In this document: piece after piece, positions 48,902-60,457 of the stretch
How positions within the stretch are numbered: the stretch's first letter is position 1
How the letters are laid out: every line of letters starts with the position of its first letter
Origin: Montifringilla adamsi
Taxonomy: Eukaryota > Chordata > Aves > Passeriformes > Passeridae
Length of the DNA: 64,000 nucleotides
NCBI GenBank assembly: GCA_017590115.1
Contig: JAGGNK010008670.1
Location: 4,521,677-4,585,676 of the forward strand
Reading direction: 5' to 3'
The notes under the pieces: model-generated
What the model was told of the DNA's origin: nothing
What the model saw: only the letters and a program-made list of their open reading frames with translations
The model's database searches: none
Translations under genes and position numbers: made by a program

Positions 48902-49732
48902 GCAACTTTAAGCCGCTGAAATTAAAGCCTGCTATTAAAGTTTGTGAAAGGAAAAGCCTGAAGATGCAGGCTGGCTGTGCCTGGGTGTGCAGGAGCCTCA
49001 TCACATGCAGTGGTGGGCTGGCAGGCTGCTGCAGTCACTTTTCCATGTGCCATGGCAGGCTGTGCCTCTGAGGTGAAGTGCATTCAGCTGGAATTCTGGC
49101 ACCCAGGTACAAAAGAGAATTCACTTGCCGTGCCCTGCAGCCCCGAGCTTGGTTCTGTAAACTCCGCATAAGCAAAAGCGCTGCAGTCTGCACAAGGCCA
49201 CACTGTGTCCTGGTGAAATCAAGGAATACATACATCAAGGCACAGGGGAGGGCTTGCCAGGCAGCAGCGAACACGCTGCCAGATCTCAGCTAGAGCAGCA
49301 TTCATTAGCTGTGAGGCACAGGGTAAAATATAAACAGGGGAAAATCAGCCATCAGAAGGAAATTAAATCGCGGCTGCAAAGCAGAGAGGGCTTTGCAAGA
49401 GCAGAGAGCAAGAAATCTGTCAGATGATAAAGGTGGAAAAACACCCTAAAGTGGCAGCCTGCCTAGGAAGTTGAGTCCCTTCCTAGGAAAGAATGGTGTG
49501 GAAAGCCCTCACCACACTCGTGGCACAGAGGTCTTGTGCAAAGGCTGCAGCTCAGACTCTGGAGACAAAGCTGGCATCAGGCACGGGAGGTGTGGAGAGG
49601 GCTGGAGGCGTCCAGGCAAACACTCCAGCTGTGTGCCAGTCACACCAGTGTGTCCCCAGCTCAAGCAGAGTTACCCCTCCAAAGGAGGGGCTCCTGCAGC
49701 CCATTTGTACTCCTGGTTGGGGGGGTCACAGA

Positions 49733-49755
49733 TGTCTGTCTGTCTGTCTGTCTGT
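49733..49755. repeat. (TGTC)n microsatellite
   Basis: Nearly six TGTC units directly after a poly(G)-containing ggttgggggggtcacaga stretch. Confidence 0.9.
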
Positions 49756-52700
49756 AGGACAGCCCAGATCTCTCAGAGTGTGTCAGATGCTCAGCAGTAT
49801 CTCACCTGGCTCCTCCTGTTTTTATGGGGCAGTTTGTAGCATCCAAAGTGCCACCAGGAGTGTAGGTGGCATCACTCGTGTGTGCAGAAAGTGAACTGTG
49901 GCTGTAAAGCAGCAGCAGAAGCATTAGGTGAGGTGGGAAATTCTAGAAGATTATACTGCTTAGTATGTTACTGTGCCACCCTACCCATCTGCTGCTTCAC
50001 TTTAGTTCTGAGGTTTGGGGTTTTTCCTGACCTGCAGTCTCTGAAAGGTTGTTACTACATAGAACTATTCCAGTTATTCTACATTTTTCTATCCCAAGTT
50101 GGATTAAATGGTTTGTAATGCAACTGATGCTACATGCTTAGTTAAGAAATACAAATGCTTTCCCTTTACTGATCCAAGTCTTTGAATTAGAGTTGTAATA
50201 CCTTGCTAATAAACTGTTATCTGTTAACATGCCTGAAGAACTATGAAGGACACCTAATTCCTTAATAGGAGAGTGAAAGATCAGTTCAGCAAATGGTAGC
50301 TCAAATACACTGGATGTACCCTAGGAAAACTTCCACTGACTCTAAAGAACTTAGGATCAGCCCCTGTCTCAGGTATTCTAGATTTGGGATTGGAACATGC
50401 TTGCACCACAGGTGCATTAGTTGTCTGGCAATAAAATCAGTTAAAATTAGTAATTAAAGAAAACTTCATCTTCTGGCTCTTTTGCTATGAACTTTGAACT
50501 TAAAAACTTCAACTAATCAATTGACGACTTGGTGCCAGGATTGATTATTCAGGGTAAGCAAAAAGCTAATCAGGGAAAAAATAGCATTAAAAATATACCA
50601 AACAGAAAACATGACTGTAAAGGAGGTGATGCTTTCCCTGATGCCAGCATTCATCAAAATCACTAAACTGTAACCGCACTGAAAAATGCTGCTGGCACTG
50701 CTGTAAGAACCAGGCCTTTGTTACTAATTAGATCTGAAATGCTTGTTGTGTGATTAAGTGGTAGTAAATAAATGTTTCTCTTGTGTATATGGATAGCCAG
50801 AGTATCCTATTCATTCTTGGTGGGAAAGGGCAGGAATGTTCCTGAGCCACAGACAAGGACATCCCTCTCACGCAGTGTGTGTCCCTGTTCTGTGTAGAGC
50901 TCAAAGCAGCTTTAATTCTTACCCAGTAAGCTGCTCATTTTAATTTACTCCATAGATAGACTGATACAATACCACACTATTTAATGATTTGATGATAGAT
51001 AGTTAATAATGAAGTTTACATAGAAATAAATGGGAATAAATTTGTTCTGCCACAAAGTTTTAAATTCCTGGAGGTAGAAGAGATGTGCTTGTTTATACCA
51101 GCTGATAATCTGAGCCAGGCATCTCAGTGGTGATCCACCAGAGTGGGGTACAGGGAGCTCCATGTTTGTGTTTGTTCACTTACCTGCCCTCTCAGTTTGT
51201 TCTGCCACTGTGCCACTCTTGTGAGATATTTAGGAGGAGAGCCTTGCATAAAATTGGGGTTTGTGTATAATGTAGGGATGTTTTGTAGGTCCTTTGCTGC
51301 CTTCTGAGTGTTTGTGTGTAGAGAAAACTCAGTAACTTGCATAACTGGCAGAGTAAATGCTTTGCAGAGATCTGAGGGTGTGCTGCACTAATTGTTGACA
51401 GTTTGCTCCACAGCTCTGTGTCAGACTGAATTTCAGTCTGTTCCTTTTTATTGCCAACATGACCCAAACACAGAAGCCAGTGCTGGTGTGGCCACAGCAG
51501 ATGTCAGTCCTGCATCCTGCTCCCAGATGTGGTGCTGAGCTTTGCTTCAGTCGTGTGCAGGGCTGTGCTCCATTCCTGCCCTGCTGTACCTGCAGCAGCC
51601 CCTTCCTCCTCTCGCGTTTATTTACTGGGAATGCAGCAGGGAGCTCAGCCAACAAAACCCATTTCAAATCCCTTCTTCAGTAAATACACTCTCCAAAGAA
51701 AATCAAGCAGCCTGCACTGAGTGAGTGTGCAGCTTGAAATACTGCAGAAATAGCAGGCAGAGCTCTGAATTGTGTTTAAAGGCTGTGCTGGAGCGTTGTG
51801 CAATGCAGGACGGATTTGTGGAGCTGAATTGTCTTCGTTTCCTCAGGGTGCTGATGGTCCTTCACAGGGTGGGCTGTCCTGGAGGAGAAAAGGGAACCCA
51901 GGCTGGAGAAGGCAGGAGAAGACTTCCCCAGGCTGGGGAAATCAGACAGCGCTCTCCCTCTGAAATCTGCGGATTACAAATCCTTGCAGAAATGATACAG
52001 TGTATTTTAAGCAACTTACGAAACATTATTTGAAGGATTAAAAACTTGGATGCCGAGTGTACAAAGAATAGGAGAAGGATTCTGGGAAAGCTGTAAGACT
52101 CCTGGGTGGCAGCCAGTACCAGCCTGCCAGTTGTTCCTGTCTATAATTATGCCAGCATTAGTGCTTTCATAAATCTTGGGAGAGAAGGAGCAGAGAGGCT
52201 ATTTCCAGGCTATTAATGCCAGGATAATTAGAAATATCGGCCAGCCTCTCCAATTAGTGCCAATAGAATCCAAAATACCAGCCAGTCTGAGTAATCTGAA
52301 TACCAGTTGGTCTCTGAGTGAGTCTGGGGAATGTACAATACCAGTTCTGGAAGAGAAATATGTACAATATCAGGGTTTGTATTGTTATAAAGTTAAGGAT
52401 ACCTTAAATGTTTGGCAATCATGGCAAAATTTTAGCCAGCCAGGCTGACAAATGAGAGTTTGCTTGGCCCATTGCTCTCAGTTCAGGCATTGTGCTATAG
52501 GTGAGATTTTCCATGATTTCCCTTTTTTTTTCCAGCATTGTTTTATTGACCATATGCTCAGCAATTGGTCACTTTGTTCTTTTGGAAAAAAAGCATAGGA
52601 AAATTATTTTATAAAAAGGCATTCTTAAACAGAAATCCAAAATTAATTAAATGTTTTCAATTATTTATAAGCAGTGAAGTCATTAAAGAGTTGAGGAAAA

Positions 52701-52892
52701 ATTAATTTAAGGCAACTCAACCTGTAAAAGAGTTTGCATAGGGGAAAAAAATCTATTTTTAGTAGTGCTGAACTGATGAATGGATATTTTACTGAAACAT
52801 AAGATTTCTAATTAGGTTTTGTATAGTCTGCATTTTAAATATATTACTGCTGAGCTGAGAAGTATGCTCACCTGTTATTTTTGTGCTAAAGA

Positions 52893-52948
52893 AATTCTAT
52901 CATAGAGCTCTGTAACTAGGAATTCTATCATGGCACTCTATGGCTAGG
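52893..52948. repeat. Imperfect 28-bp tandem duplication
   Basis: Two adjacent 28-bp copies (52893-52920 and 52921-52948) both start aattctatcat and end ctagg, with several substitutions in the middle. The divergence suggests an older duplication than the one at 4391-4434. Confidence 0.85.
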
Positions 52949-54753
52949 GATTTCAGATCTGAAAATATTTTCCTCATTTACAAAATGTTTTTGCTTTGGA
53001 TTTCGTGGTTCTTTTCCAATTCCCCTCCTAAATTTACCTGAGCTGTGCAGTAATGCTGCAGCTGGAGCAGGTGGGTGAAGCTGAAGGAGATTGTGTGTAA
53101 AGGAGTTCTAGAACAAGTGTAGGCTCTCACTGTATAAATAAACATTCTGGCTATTTGCCAGTGTGCTAAACGTCCCTTCAGTGCCTCCACACTGTTGTGC
53201 TCTGCTGGAAATCTGTGTGGCTGTTTCTAGCCTGATAAACACATTCTGGAGGTTCACTACAAACGTTTCAGGGAGTTTTTCCTTCTGTGTCACAGTCCGA
53301 GGGAGAAGAAGTAGAAATTGGCAGGGGCTGGAGAGTGGGCCAGTGAAAAATGCGTGTCCCACTCAGGCATTTCTGAGCTCTTTAGTGATGATGTTCTGGG
53401 CATGGAGGAGGAGCAGCGTGTGGGATTGCAGAGTGAGCCCAAGGAGGCACAGCAGGTGAGGCTGTTGGCCTCAGGGGGATGCCCGTGTAAATAGTACAAT
53501 TAAAATTAAAAATGGTACAGACACGTGCCAAAACTAGTAAATGGCTCAGCAGAGCTTTTCAGTCAGAAGAAGTTGCAGAGATGGACATAACCCTGTCTTC
53601 TGCACATGCTGGAGCCATGGGTGTGCTTTGTCAGGCTTCCATTCTGGTGGGCTTTTGGGTACTTGATAAAGTAATTGTCCAATAATTTTGTATTTGAGTA
53701 CTGAAATTAAAACTCCTTTCAGCTGTTCCAGTTCTGGTACATATTATTTATGAGAAGCTGAGCAGTCCGTTCCCTTTCTCCTGAAAGATTTCAAGCTGCC
53801 TGTTTTCCATGTGTGGCCTAGAATGAGTCCAGATATTCCCTGCTACTTCAGGGTCTCTGTCCTGCAAACTGCTGGGCTTTATTCCTGCCCCAGGGTGTAC
53901 CAAGCTGGGCTGCACTGATAAGGGTTTGGTTTTGTTTTAAATGTGGTGGGGTCAGGGGGAGAACTTCTGAGTGTCCTTGTGCTCGGTGGTGCTGAGGTAC
54001 CAGCCAGTCCCTGAGGAAGTGTTTGGGAGCTGGAGAAGTGTCTCCATCCCCTCTGGGCTGCTGCCTCGTGCTGTCTTTACCAGGATGGATCATTGCTCCA
54101 GGTCACGGTGATGTGAAGCTCCCAAAAACCATCCCTCTGGCAAACAGCTTCCTTAACAAAGTTACAAGCTTCCCCAAAAAACCCTGTTCACTCATCACAC
54201 ACAGTGTGCTCCGGGCAGTGGGGTGGGTGCAGAGCCTGGCACGCTGGATTTTCCTCTGGCATGAGGAAATTTTGGCCTGGAGAGCGGGGGAAGGTCCCAC
54301 CCAGCTTGTCGTGCTGGCTCTGGCTGTGCTGGACCATGGGGAGCGAGAGCCCTCTTGTGGGATTGGGAATTGCTGAGACAATCCCAGCGAGGGATGCACG
54401 GGGGCAGGACAGTGCTGGCAAAGAAATGTTTGCTGTGCCTTTCCCCTGCTCCTGTGGCCGAGGAGATTCAGAGATTCATTTCATTCATAATTTTCCCACT
54501 TTTTTGTTTGTGAGTGGGGTAAATTGCATTTCAAGCTGCAGCTGTAGACGCATCTCACAACTCCCAGAAGGTGAGAAGGGATGTGGCAGCAGGCAGACTG
54601 TGCTGAGCTGTGTGATTTTCAGAGCACAGCAGTGCTCGCACAGCTTCCTTTATGAGAACATCTAATTCTGATATCACTTAACAGCTCCCTCTGAACCGAG
54701 CGTGGCGTGGTTTTGTTTCATAGCGATCCAATTACAGATTTCTCTCTTTCTAG

Positions 54754-54878
54754 GGAAAGAGGAACAGTGGTTTCAGAGAATGTTACTTTGGGAGCCAGAA
54801 GCATTGCAAGCTGACCAAGCTGTGCCCAGCTCTGGGTTACACCTTCCGCCTGGCAGCCCAGAACGACATCGGTACTAG
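54754..54878 (+). CDS. FNDC3B: FNDC3B coding exon 9 of window (FN3 domain 2, strands C'-F)
   Basis: This 125-nt exon encodes window residues 360-400 and ends with AG of a split Ser codon before donor gtgagt (phase 2). GKRNSGFRECYFGSQKHCK covers strands C'-E. LTKLCPALGYTFRLAAQN is the E-F signature with conserved Leu, Pro and Tyr, and NDIGT begins the F-G loop. Three cysteines occur in the exon. It completes most of FN3 domain 2 begun in exons 7 and 8. Confidence 0.96.
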
Positions 54879-57108
54879 GTGAGTTCCTCAGAGAGCTTGG
54901 GAGCTTTCCTGAGAAAAAGTGCTGGTTGAAAAGTTCACCCATCAACACCAGCATAAAGAGGAATTTCTGGGGGGGGTTTTCTTTCTTTTCTCTTCATGGT
55001 TTCAAGTTAAATATCTGACATTTGCTCTGTTGTTAATGCTTCAAGGTAAGTCAGGCTTTCCTTGGTGATGCCCTTCACCTCCCAGGGAATTGCTGTGTAC
55101 CTTCAGCGTGATGAGATCAGCCTGAGCAGATAGGCTCCTTTTGAGGTGTTAAATGGTGTTTTGTGGTCTGTTCCTAATACAAAAAGAATACATCTGTTAT
55201 GTAAAATTCCCACTAGGGACCTCTGTGAACCAAGAAAAACAAGCAAGGGGAAGTTGAGTTACAGATTTTGAAAGGAATCTTGATATATTTATTTTTCTGG
55301 TTTAAAGTAAAGCCCTTCTGTCTCTTCTCAGCAGTACAGTCCCTTCCTTCTTCAGGACTGGCAGGGCTGGCTGATGGGGTGGGAAAGAAGGGAGAGACAG
55401 GCAGGGCTGAGAGAGGACGGGCACATCCAAGGCACTGAAAGATGGGGTTTAGCTTCTGCTTTTCCTTGCACACAAACTGATGCACTCACATGGAGATGGG
55501 TGAGAAATCAGACTTAGTTCAGTCCTCTGGGAGCTGCTGGGGAACTCTGGGATGAAATGTGCTGCAGCTGAGGGGCAGAGTGTGCCCAGAGAGATGATGT
55601 GCTGCAGGGGCAGAGTGTGCTCCTGGGCTCAGGCAAGCAGGGCAGGCCAGGAAAGGTTTAGCCGTGAAGAAGCCAAACATCCAGAGCCCTTGTGCACTCC
55701 TTTATTGTCCTCCCTAGCTAAACAGGATCTAGTCATTATTACAAGGACACAGAAGAAACACCAGTGGTATAGAACAATGTGTTTTGTGGAGGGAGACTCC
55801 TGCATTGTTCTCTCTTCTCAAGCACAAGCCTCTCTGTAATTTATAGCTTTAGAAAGCTTCTTTATTCCCATTCCTGTGTTTTCCCTGACATGGACTGAGA
55901 CCACTCATGTGCAGAGTCCCTTTTCCCAACTTCTTGCAAGATTAATTCCCTCCCCATTGAAGTAATACTCAGTGTGGAGGGAGAGGGGGGCTGAGCTGGA
56001 GCTGCTGAGTGTAACTGGAAGGGTTTGTGCAGAGTTCCCAGTTCTGGCATCTCTTTTCTTTGCCAGGTTCCAGATTTTTAAAATATCTTAGTGCATGTTT
56101 CAACACTCCTCCCCCCCTTTTTTTAGTTTGTTCTCTTTCTCCCTTTTTTCTCTCCCCTCAGGCTATTGAGGAAGGAGTGAGCTAAAAACTATTTATGGTC
56201 AGCTGTTCTGTGCTAATCTGTGAGATAAGCACCAGCAACACATGCCTTATTTTTATAGACAGCACTCAAAATTAAGGCATGATAATGTCATCTAACACTC
56301 CATGTCATGAGATGGTTTTGGTTTGTTGTAATGCTTGTGGACTTAGCATGTGTGATGATTTTTGTCTTGTTTGGATTTTGGTTATAGGTGCTTTATTTAA
56401 ATATAAGTGTATTTCAACAAACAGGTTATTTTTAAGAAAGACGATTTGGAAAAAGGAGATTTGGCTTTTTTTTGTGTGTTAAGTTCATGGTGTGACTTTA
56501 ATGCAGAAAATATGTTTTTTACTTTGGAAACAGATTTGAAAATTGCAAGAATGTCACCTTCCTTTGAGAGCTTGATCAGAGTTTACAGAATTTGTATTCT
56601 GAACATCTCGGGTTCAACATCCAAAAGTTGAACACTTGAAGCTTTATTTCCTGTACTCTAGTTCCCCTTTGTTAAATGAGATTTTCCTCAAAGTTAATAC
56701 CAAGTTAATATTTTCAGGCATTCAGATATTTTTTTCCAGTGTTATTGTGGTGAGGTCTGTAAAAATGACTGTGAGGACACATTATCCTGCATTTTTTTGC
56801 TGTTCTTAGATCTGACATTTCCTAACTGAGTGTTCATCTTTTCCACCTGAGAAATTTGAACTTTGTCCAAATTTTTTGAAAATTTGAAATATTTCTCTAA
56901 GTACATTGAGGTTTAGGTTTCTTTAGCTTGGTGTTTTTGCGGTGGTGGGGTGGGTTTATTTGGGGTTTATTTGGGTTATTTTTTTGTTTTTTTGGTTGTT
57001 GTTGTTGTTTTGGTTTTTGGGTTTTTTGTTTGTTTCATTGTTTGGGGGGGATTTGGAGGTTTGTTTGTCTGTGTTTAATATTTCTCTCTCTGCTCTGTCT
57101 CTGAGCAG
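54879..57108 (+). other. Intron, 2230 nt, phase 2
   Basis: No gene is seen in it. An imperfect duplication (gtgctgcag followed by ggggcagagtgtg, near 55558 and 55599) lies in the middle. The last 170 nt are G/T-rich, then a CT-rich acceptor tract. Confidence 0.8.
56937..57062. repeat. G/T-rich low-complexity tract
   Basis: About 125 nt composed almost only of T and G, including ttgttgttgttgttttgg and a ggggggg run, ending about 45 nt before exon 10. It is directly followed by a CT-rich acceptor tract. Confidence 0.8.
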
Positions 57109-57283
57109 TGGGTACAGCCAGGAGGTGGTTTGCTACACTGCAGGCAATATTCCTCAGACCCCTTCTGCACCACGGCTCATTCGAGCTGGTGTGACGTGGA
57201 TCTCATTGCAGTGGAACAAAGTAGAGGGATGCACACCAGAGGAAGTGATTTCCTACACCCTGGAAATTCAGGAAGAAGATAAT
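57109..57283 (+). CDS. FNDC3B: FNDC3B coding exon 10 of window (end of FN3 domain 2, start of domain 3)
   Basis: This 175-nt exon completes a Ser codon and encodes window residues 402-459, ending on Asn before donor gtgagt (phase 0). GYSQEVVCYT is strand G of domain 2. GNIPQTPSAPRLIRAG is the linker and strand A of domain 3, VTWISLQWNKVEG is strand B with its tryptophan, and EEVISYTLEIQEEDN is strand C. The acceptor reads tctgagcag, so two AG dinucleotides lie 3 nt apart (gagcag). Family alignment supports the downstream AG. Confidence 0.96.
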
Positions 57284-57963
57284 GTGAGTGCTGTGATGCC
57301 ATAAAGTGCATGACTTAAACTGAGTTTTGATTTATTCACTGGAGATCACAGAGAAGCAGCATGGACTGCTCCTTTGGAGGGCCTTCCAGGAGTACTGGGA
57401 ACTTGGCAGGGTGGAGCTCTGTGATTTGCTCTGCTGCACAGCAGAATTAGCAATCCTTAGCTAAAAATCTCTGCTGTCATCTATGATTGCTTACAAAGCC
57501 ACACAGGATTCTGTGAGGTACAGGGCAGCTTGTCCTTAGCCAGGTCAGTCTGCCATATCCTCCTGGCTGCTCCTCGGTGGGCTTGTGTTCTGTCATCTGT
57601 CACTTCCAGTTCTGTGGCAGGTCAAACTGCCACGATTGGTTTTGTGCTTATTTTGCAGCAAAATTACCTTATTCAGGGCAGCTGCAATGTGTTTTTTTCT
57701 TAAAAAAAAAGGTATTGTGGCCTCGCGGTTTAAAACCAGTGGTAGTAGTAATAATTAATATTGTTATATATATTTTATGTTTGGTGGGGTTTTTTGTTTG
57801 TTGTTTTTTTTGTTTTGTTTTGTTTTGTTTTTTGTTTCTTTTTTTAAAAGCACTCAGCTATAAATCCCCTTTGCTGTAACATGTTGTAGGTACAGACTAA
57901 CACAGGGAACACTTTTTCAGACTCTTCAGTTATAAGAATTTGTTTGGTTTTGTATTTTTTTAG
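57284..57963 (+). other. Intron, 680 nt, phase 0
   Basis: The intron is T-rich in its 3' half, with a (TTTTG)n-like stretch at about 57795-57845, and ends in ttgtatttttttag. Confidence 0.85.
57785..57847. repeat. (TTTTG)n-like low-complexity tract
   Basis: About 60 nt of T with regularly spaced single G, including five TTTTG units. It is slippage-prone and lies about 115 nt upstream of exon 11. Confidence 0.85.
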
Positions 57964-58050
57964 GACAGCGTGTTTCACCCAAAGTACACTGGAGAGGAGC
58001 AAGCCTGTACTGTGAAGAATCTCAGAAGAAGCACACAGTATAAATTCAGG
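57964..58050 (+). CDS. FNDC3B: FNDC3B coding exon 11 of window (FN3 domain 3, strands C'-F)
   Basis: This 87-nt exon encodes 29 codons (window residues 460-488), phase 0 on both sides, donor gtaatg. DSVFHPKYTGEEQACT covers strands C'-E, and VKNLRRSTQYKFR is the E-F corner; the usual Pro of this motif is Arg/Ser here, as it is in the family at this domain. Skipping it would keep the frame but remove half of domain 3. Confidence 0.95.
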
Positions 58051-58820
58051 GTAATGTCTTTTTCCTCTTGTCATTGTGCAGTGTTTTCTGTTTTGGGCTT
58101 TTTCCAGGCACTACAGGAATCCTTTAGTGCTCCCTCCAAAACTGAGTCATCAAATACAAATTTGCTTTATACTGTGACCTAATATATTAAACTGTTAGTT
58201 GTGTTTCTGCCTTTATCACTCAGGAGATATTGTTGCTCAGACTTTGGGGGAGCAATCACAGTTCTCTGTACCATGTAGGAGGATGTTGTAAAACTGTAGC
58301 TCAGGGTGTGAGGTGGTCATAGTCAGCTGCATTGCTCCCAAAAACCTGCTCCCTGGTGACAAATGTCATCTCACTTCTACAGAATGCAGCAAATACTGTC
58401 AGGTGCCCAGCCAGCACAGGGGCCTGTGTTCCCCTGGCAGCCACAGAATGAAGCTTTTCTGTCTCATGTGCCAACGTGGCTGGTTCTGGAGCTGGTTTTT
58501 AGCAGGTGTTGGTGTCTTCTCCTCGGTGGATGCTCTGGAGTCTTCCTGCAAACACCAAATTCAGCATTTTCCTCTGTGTGCTGAGGTCTCTGATCACAGC
58601 ACTGTGCTGCGTGCTGCTGTTGAGGAGAAGGCAGTGGGGTTATCCAGGATCAGCTGTGGTGCTGCTGTCCATCCATCCCTGACTGTCCCCTGCAGTGGCT
58701 CCACGAGAGGTGCCACCCATGTGTGGTGTCCCTCTGGAGATGACCAGAAGCTGTGTGTGGGGCCTAGGCCATGGCTTCTCTGGGTTTTAGTGTAGTCAGG
58801 AGTAACAAAACGAAAAATCA

Positions 58821-59011
58821 CAGAGTCATAGAATGGTTTGGGTTGGAAAATCTCCTGATTCCAACCCTCCTGCTGTGGACAGGGACACCTCCCACTAGAC
58901 CAGAGTGCTCCAACCTGGCCCTGAACACTTCTGTTCATTCAGCATTCACAGCTTCTCTGAGCAGCCTGTGCCAGCCCTCAGCACCCTCACAGGGAATTCT
59001 CTTTTCCTTCT
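58821..59011 (-). mobile_element. CR1 LINE 3'-end fragment, antisense to gene
   Basis: Read on the + strand it shows the reverse complement of the avian CR1 3' end: tcatagaatggtttgggttg, attccaaccctcctgctgtg, gacagggacacctcccacta, gaccagagtgctccaacctg, cctgaacacttctgttcatt, acagcttctctgagcagcct, then caccctcacagggaattctc. The left edge is the CR1 3' terminus and the right edge is the truncation point. It is clearly recognisable, with modest divergence. Confidence 0.93.
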
Positions 59012-59341
59012 TTGTGGGACAGAAAACCTTGTGAAGTTGCCTGAACTACCTAAAGGATTGGGAAGTTTTTGTGCTGTCACTCTGAGATGATGCCTTTTAG
59101 CTTAGTGTTCTAAAGGCTGCTGTGGCTGGTGAGAGAGGAGAACCCTTAGTGCTTCTTTGCAGCCCTGCTTTCAAATTAAACGTGGGTTTTACAAAACTGC
59201 ATTGCTGTCAGAACAAATTTGTAGCCTGGTGTCACTGGCTACAGGCACAACTTTGATCTGACTCTTAATTGTGTGATTATTGATACTCTGAATTACTTTG
59301 TAAAGAGCTGTTAGAAATACCTCCAAAACAAAAATACCCAA

Positions 59342-59383
59342 GTTATTGTTATAGTTCTATTGTTTTGTTATTGTTATAGTTCT
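59342..59383. repeat. 17-bp direct repeat
   Basis: gttattgttatagttct occurs exactly at 59342-59358 and 59367-59383, separated by attgtttt. Confidence 0.9.
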
Positions 59384-59702
59384 CTTATTTTTCTTTTACA
59401 AGGAAACTACTTCTTGCAAGTTGACCACTATTTATTTTTAAAAAGTGACTTTTCTTTTTATTTAAAGGGAAAACCAGCACTGCTTTTATCCTAAACATGT
59501 CATGATCTATTGCTGATCTAGGGAGGGGAAGAAATCAGTGCAGTTTGTAAAGGAACATCATGACAATCTAATATCTGTTACTACAATCCCACACACTTTG
59601 GAATGTGTGACATTTGTGCAATTACTGAAAGAAGCCTGATGCAGAGCTGCCAGAAGTGCAGTTGCAGTGAGCAAGGGCAAACTTCTTGTGATTTTGTTTC
59701 AG

Positions 59703-59841
59703 CTGTTTGCTTCCAACGTGGAAGGGAAGAGTTCTCCCAGCGAGGTGTTGGTCTGCACAACCAGCCCAGACAGGCCAGGACCTCCCACCAGACCCGTGAT
59801 CAAGGGGCCAATAACATCTCATGGCTTCAGTGTGAAGTGGG
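59703..59841 (+). CDS. FNDC3B: FNDC3B coding exon 12 of window (end of FN3 domain 3, start of domain 4)
   Basis: This 139-nt exon encodes window residues 489-534 plus one base of a split Asp codon (phase 1), donor gtaagc. LFASNVEGKSSPSEVLVCTT is strands F-G of domain 3. SPDRPGPPTRPVIKGP is the proline-rich linker and strand A of domain 4, and SHGFSVKW is strand B, ending at its conserved tryptophan just before the intron. The acceptor gtgattttgtttcag is strong. Confidence 0.96.
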
Positions 59842-60385
59842 GTAAGCCAGCTCAGACTGATGGAGCAGAGGGGCTTGGGGTCGTAAGAAATTCAAATAAA
59901 ATCGTGTAAATATGTGTTAGAACTTGGATTTTTTTCATGCTCCTTCTCAGCCCAAAGTTGAATGTGTTTGGAGAACTTGACAGCTTAATTTTTTTTTAAT
60001 ATTCTAAAAGGTGTGTAGAGGCTTTTATGTGTTCAGAAGCAAAAATGTTTTGGTTTTGATTAACTCACACTCAAATGCATCTTCAGGCTTTTCACCCTCC
60101 ATTTCATGTCCCAATGCAGCTCCATTCCAGCTTCTTCCTTTATTAATGTGGCAGACCTCCACACAGCTTCCCTTTCAGTGCTTTTTCCATACATTTTGTT
60201 TGGATCATTATTATCCAGCAGCCTTAGTCTGATTCATGCTGAAAACAAATTTCTGTTACCCATTTCTGCTGCACATAACCTGGTGTAGTTCCTGTGGAGG
60301 AATTTGTGGAGAAGGAGCTGGATCAGGAGCAGGTTTGGTAATTGTTTTGTTATCTTTCACTCCTATTCTTGTCTGATTTTTTCAG
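59842..60385 (+). other. Intron, 544 nt, phase 1
   Basis: The intron immediately follows the strand-B Trp codon of FN3 domain 4 and ends in tctgattttttcag. Nothing else is recognised. Confidence 0.9.
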
Positions 60386-60457
60386 ATCCTCCACAGGATA
60401 ATGGTGGTTCAGAAATCCTGAAGTATCTGCTGGAGATTTCTCAAGGAAGTCCAGAAG
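60386..60457 (+). CDS. FNDC3B: FNDC3B coding exon 13 of window (FN3 domain 4, strand C)
   Basis: A 72-nt exon that completes an Asp codon, encodes [18 protein letters not shown] and then QGSPE (window residues 536-558), and ends with one base of a split Ala codon before donor gtaaac (phase 1). [11 protein letters not shown] is a typical FN3 B-C loop, and KYLLEIS is strand C. The length is a multiple of three with equal phases, so exon skipping would be frame-neutral. Confidence 0.95.

Larger units (their letters stand above)
47125..54753 (+). other. Intron, 7629 nt, phase 0
   Basis: The intron runs to the acceptor tctctctttctag. It contains a perfect 16-bp hairpin (48865-48901), a TGTC microsatellite (49733-49755), a 28-bp imperfect tandem repeat (52893-52948) and two blocks that look unlike neighbouring intron sequence (about 49260-49460 and 50440-50770). 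The 153-residue open frame at 54204-54665 lies in a GC-richer part and shows no known domain. Confidence 0.8.
58051..59702 (+). other. Intron, 1652 nt, phase 0
   Basis: The intron holds an antisense CR1 fragment (58821-59011) and a 17-bp direct repeat (59342-59358 and 59367-59383). It ends in gtgattttgtttcag. The 160-residue open frame at 58313-58795 has no domain motif. Confidence 0.85.

Noticed and set aside
52176..52448. 90-codon frame with repeated ataccag-type motifs
   Set aside because: The repeats are irregular and the frame has no known domain. I could not define a repeat unit.
54204..54665. 153-codon open frame upstream of exon 9
   Set aside because: It sits in a GC-richer intron part where chance frames are longer. 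No similarity or splice support was seen.
58313..58795. 160-codon open frame in the exon 11-12 intron
   Set aside because: No domain motif and no splice sites consistent with the flanking phases. It lies next to a CR1 fragment.
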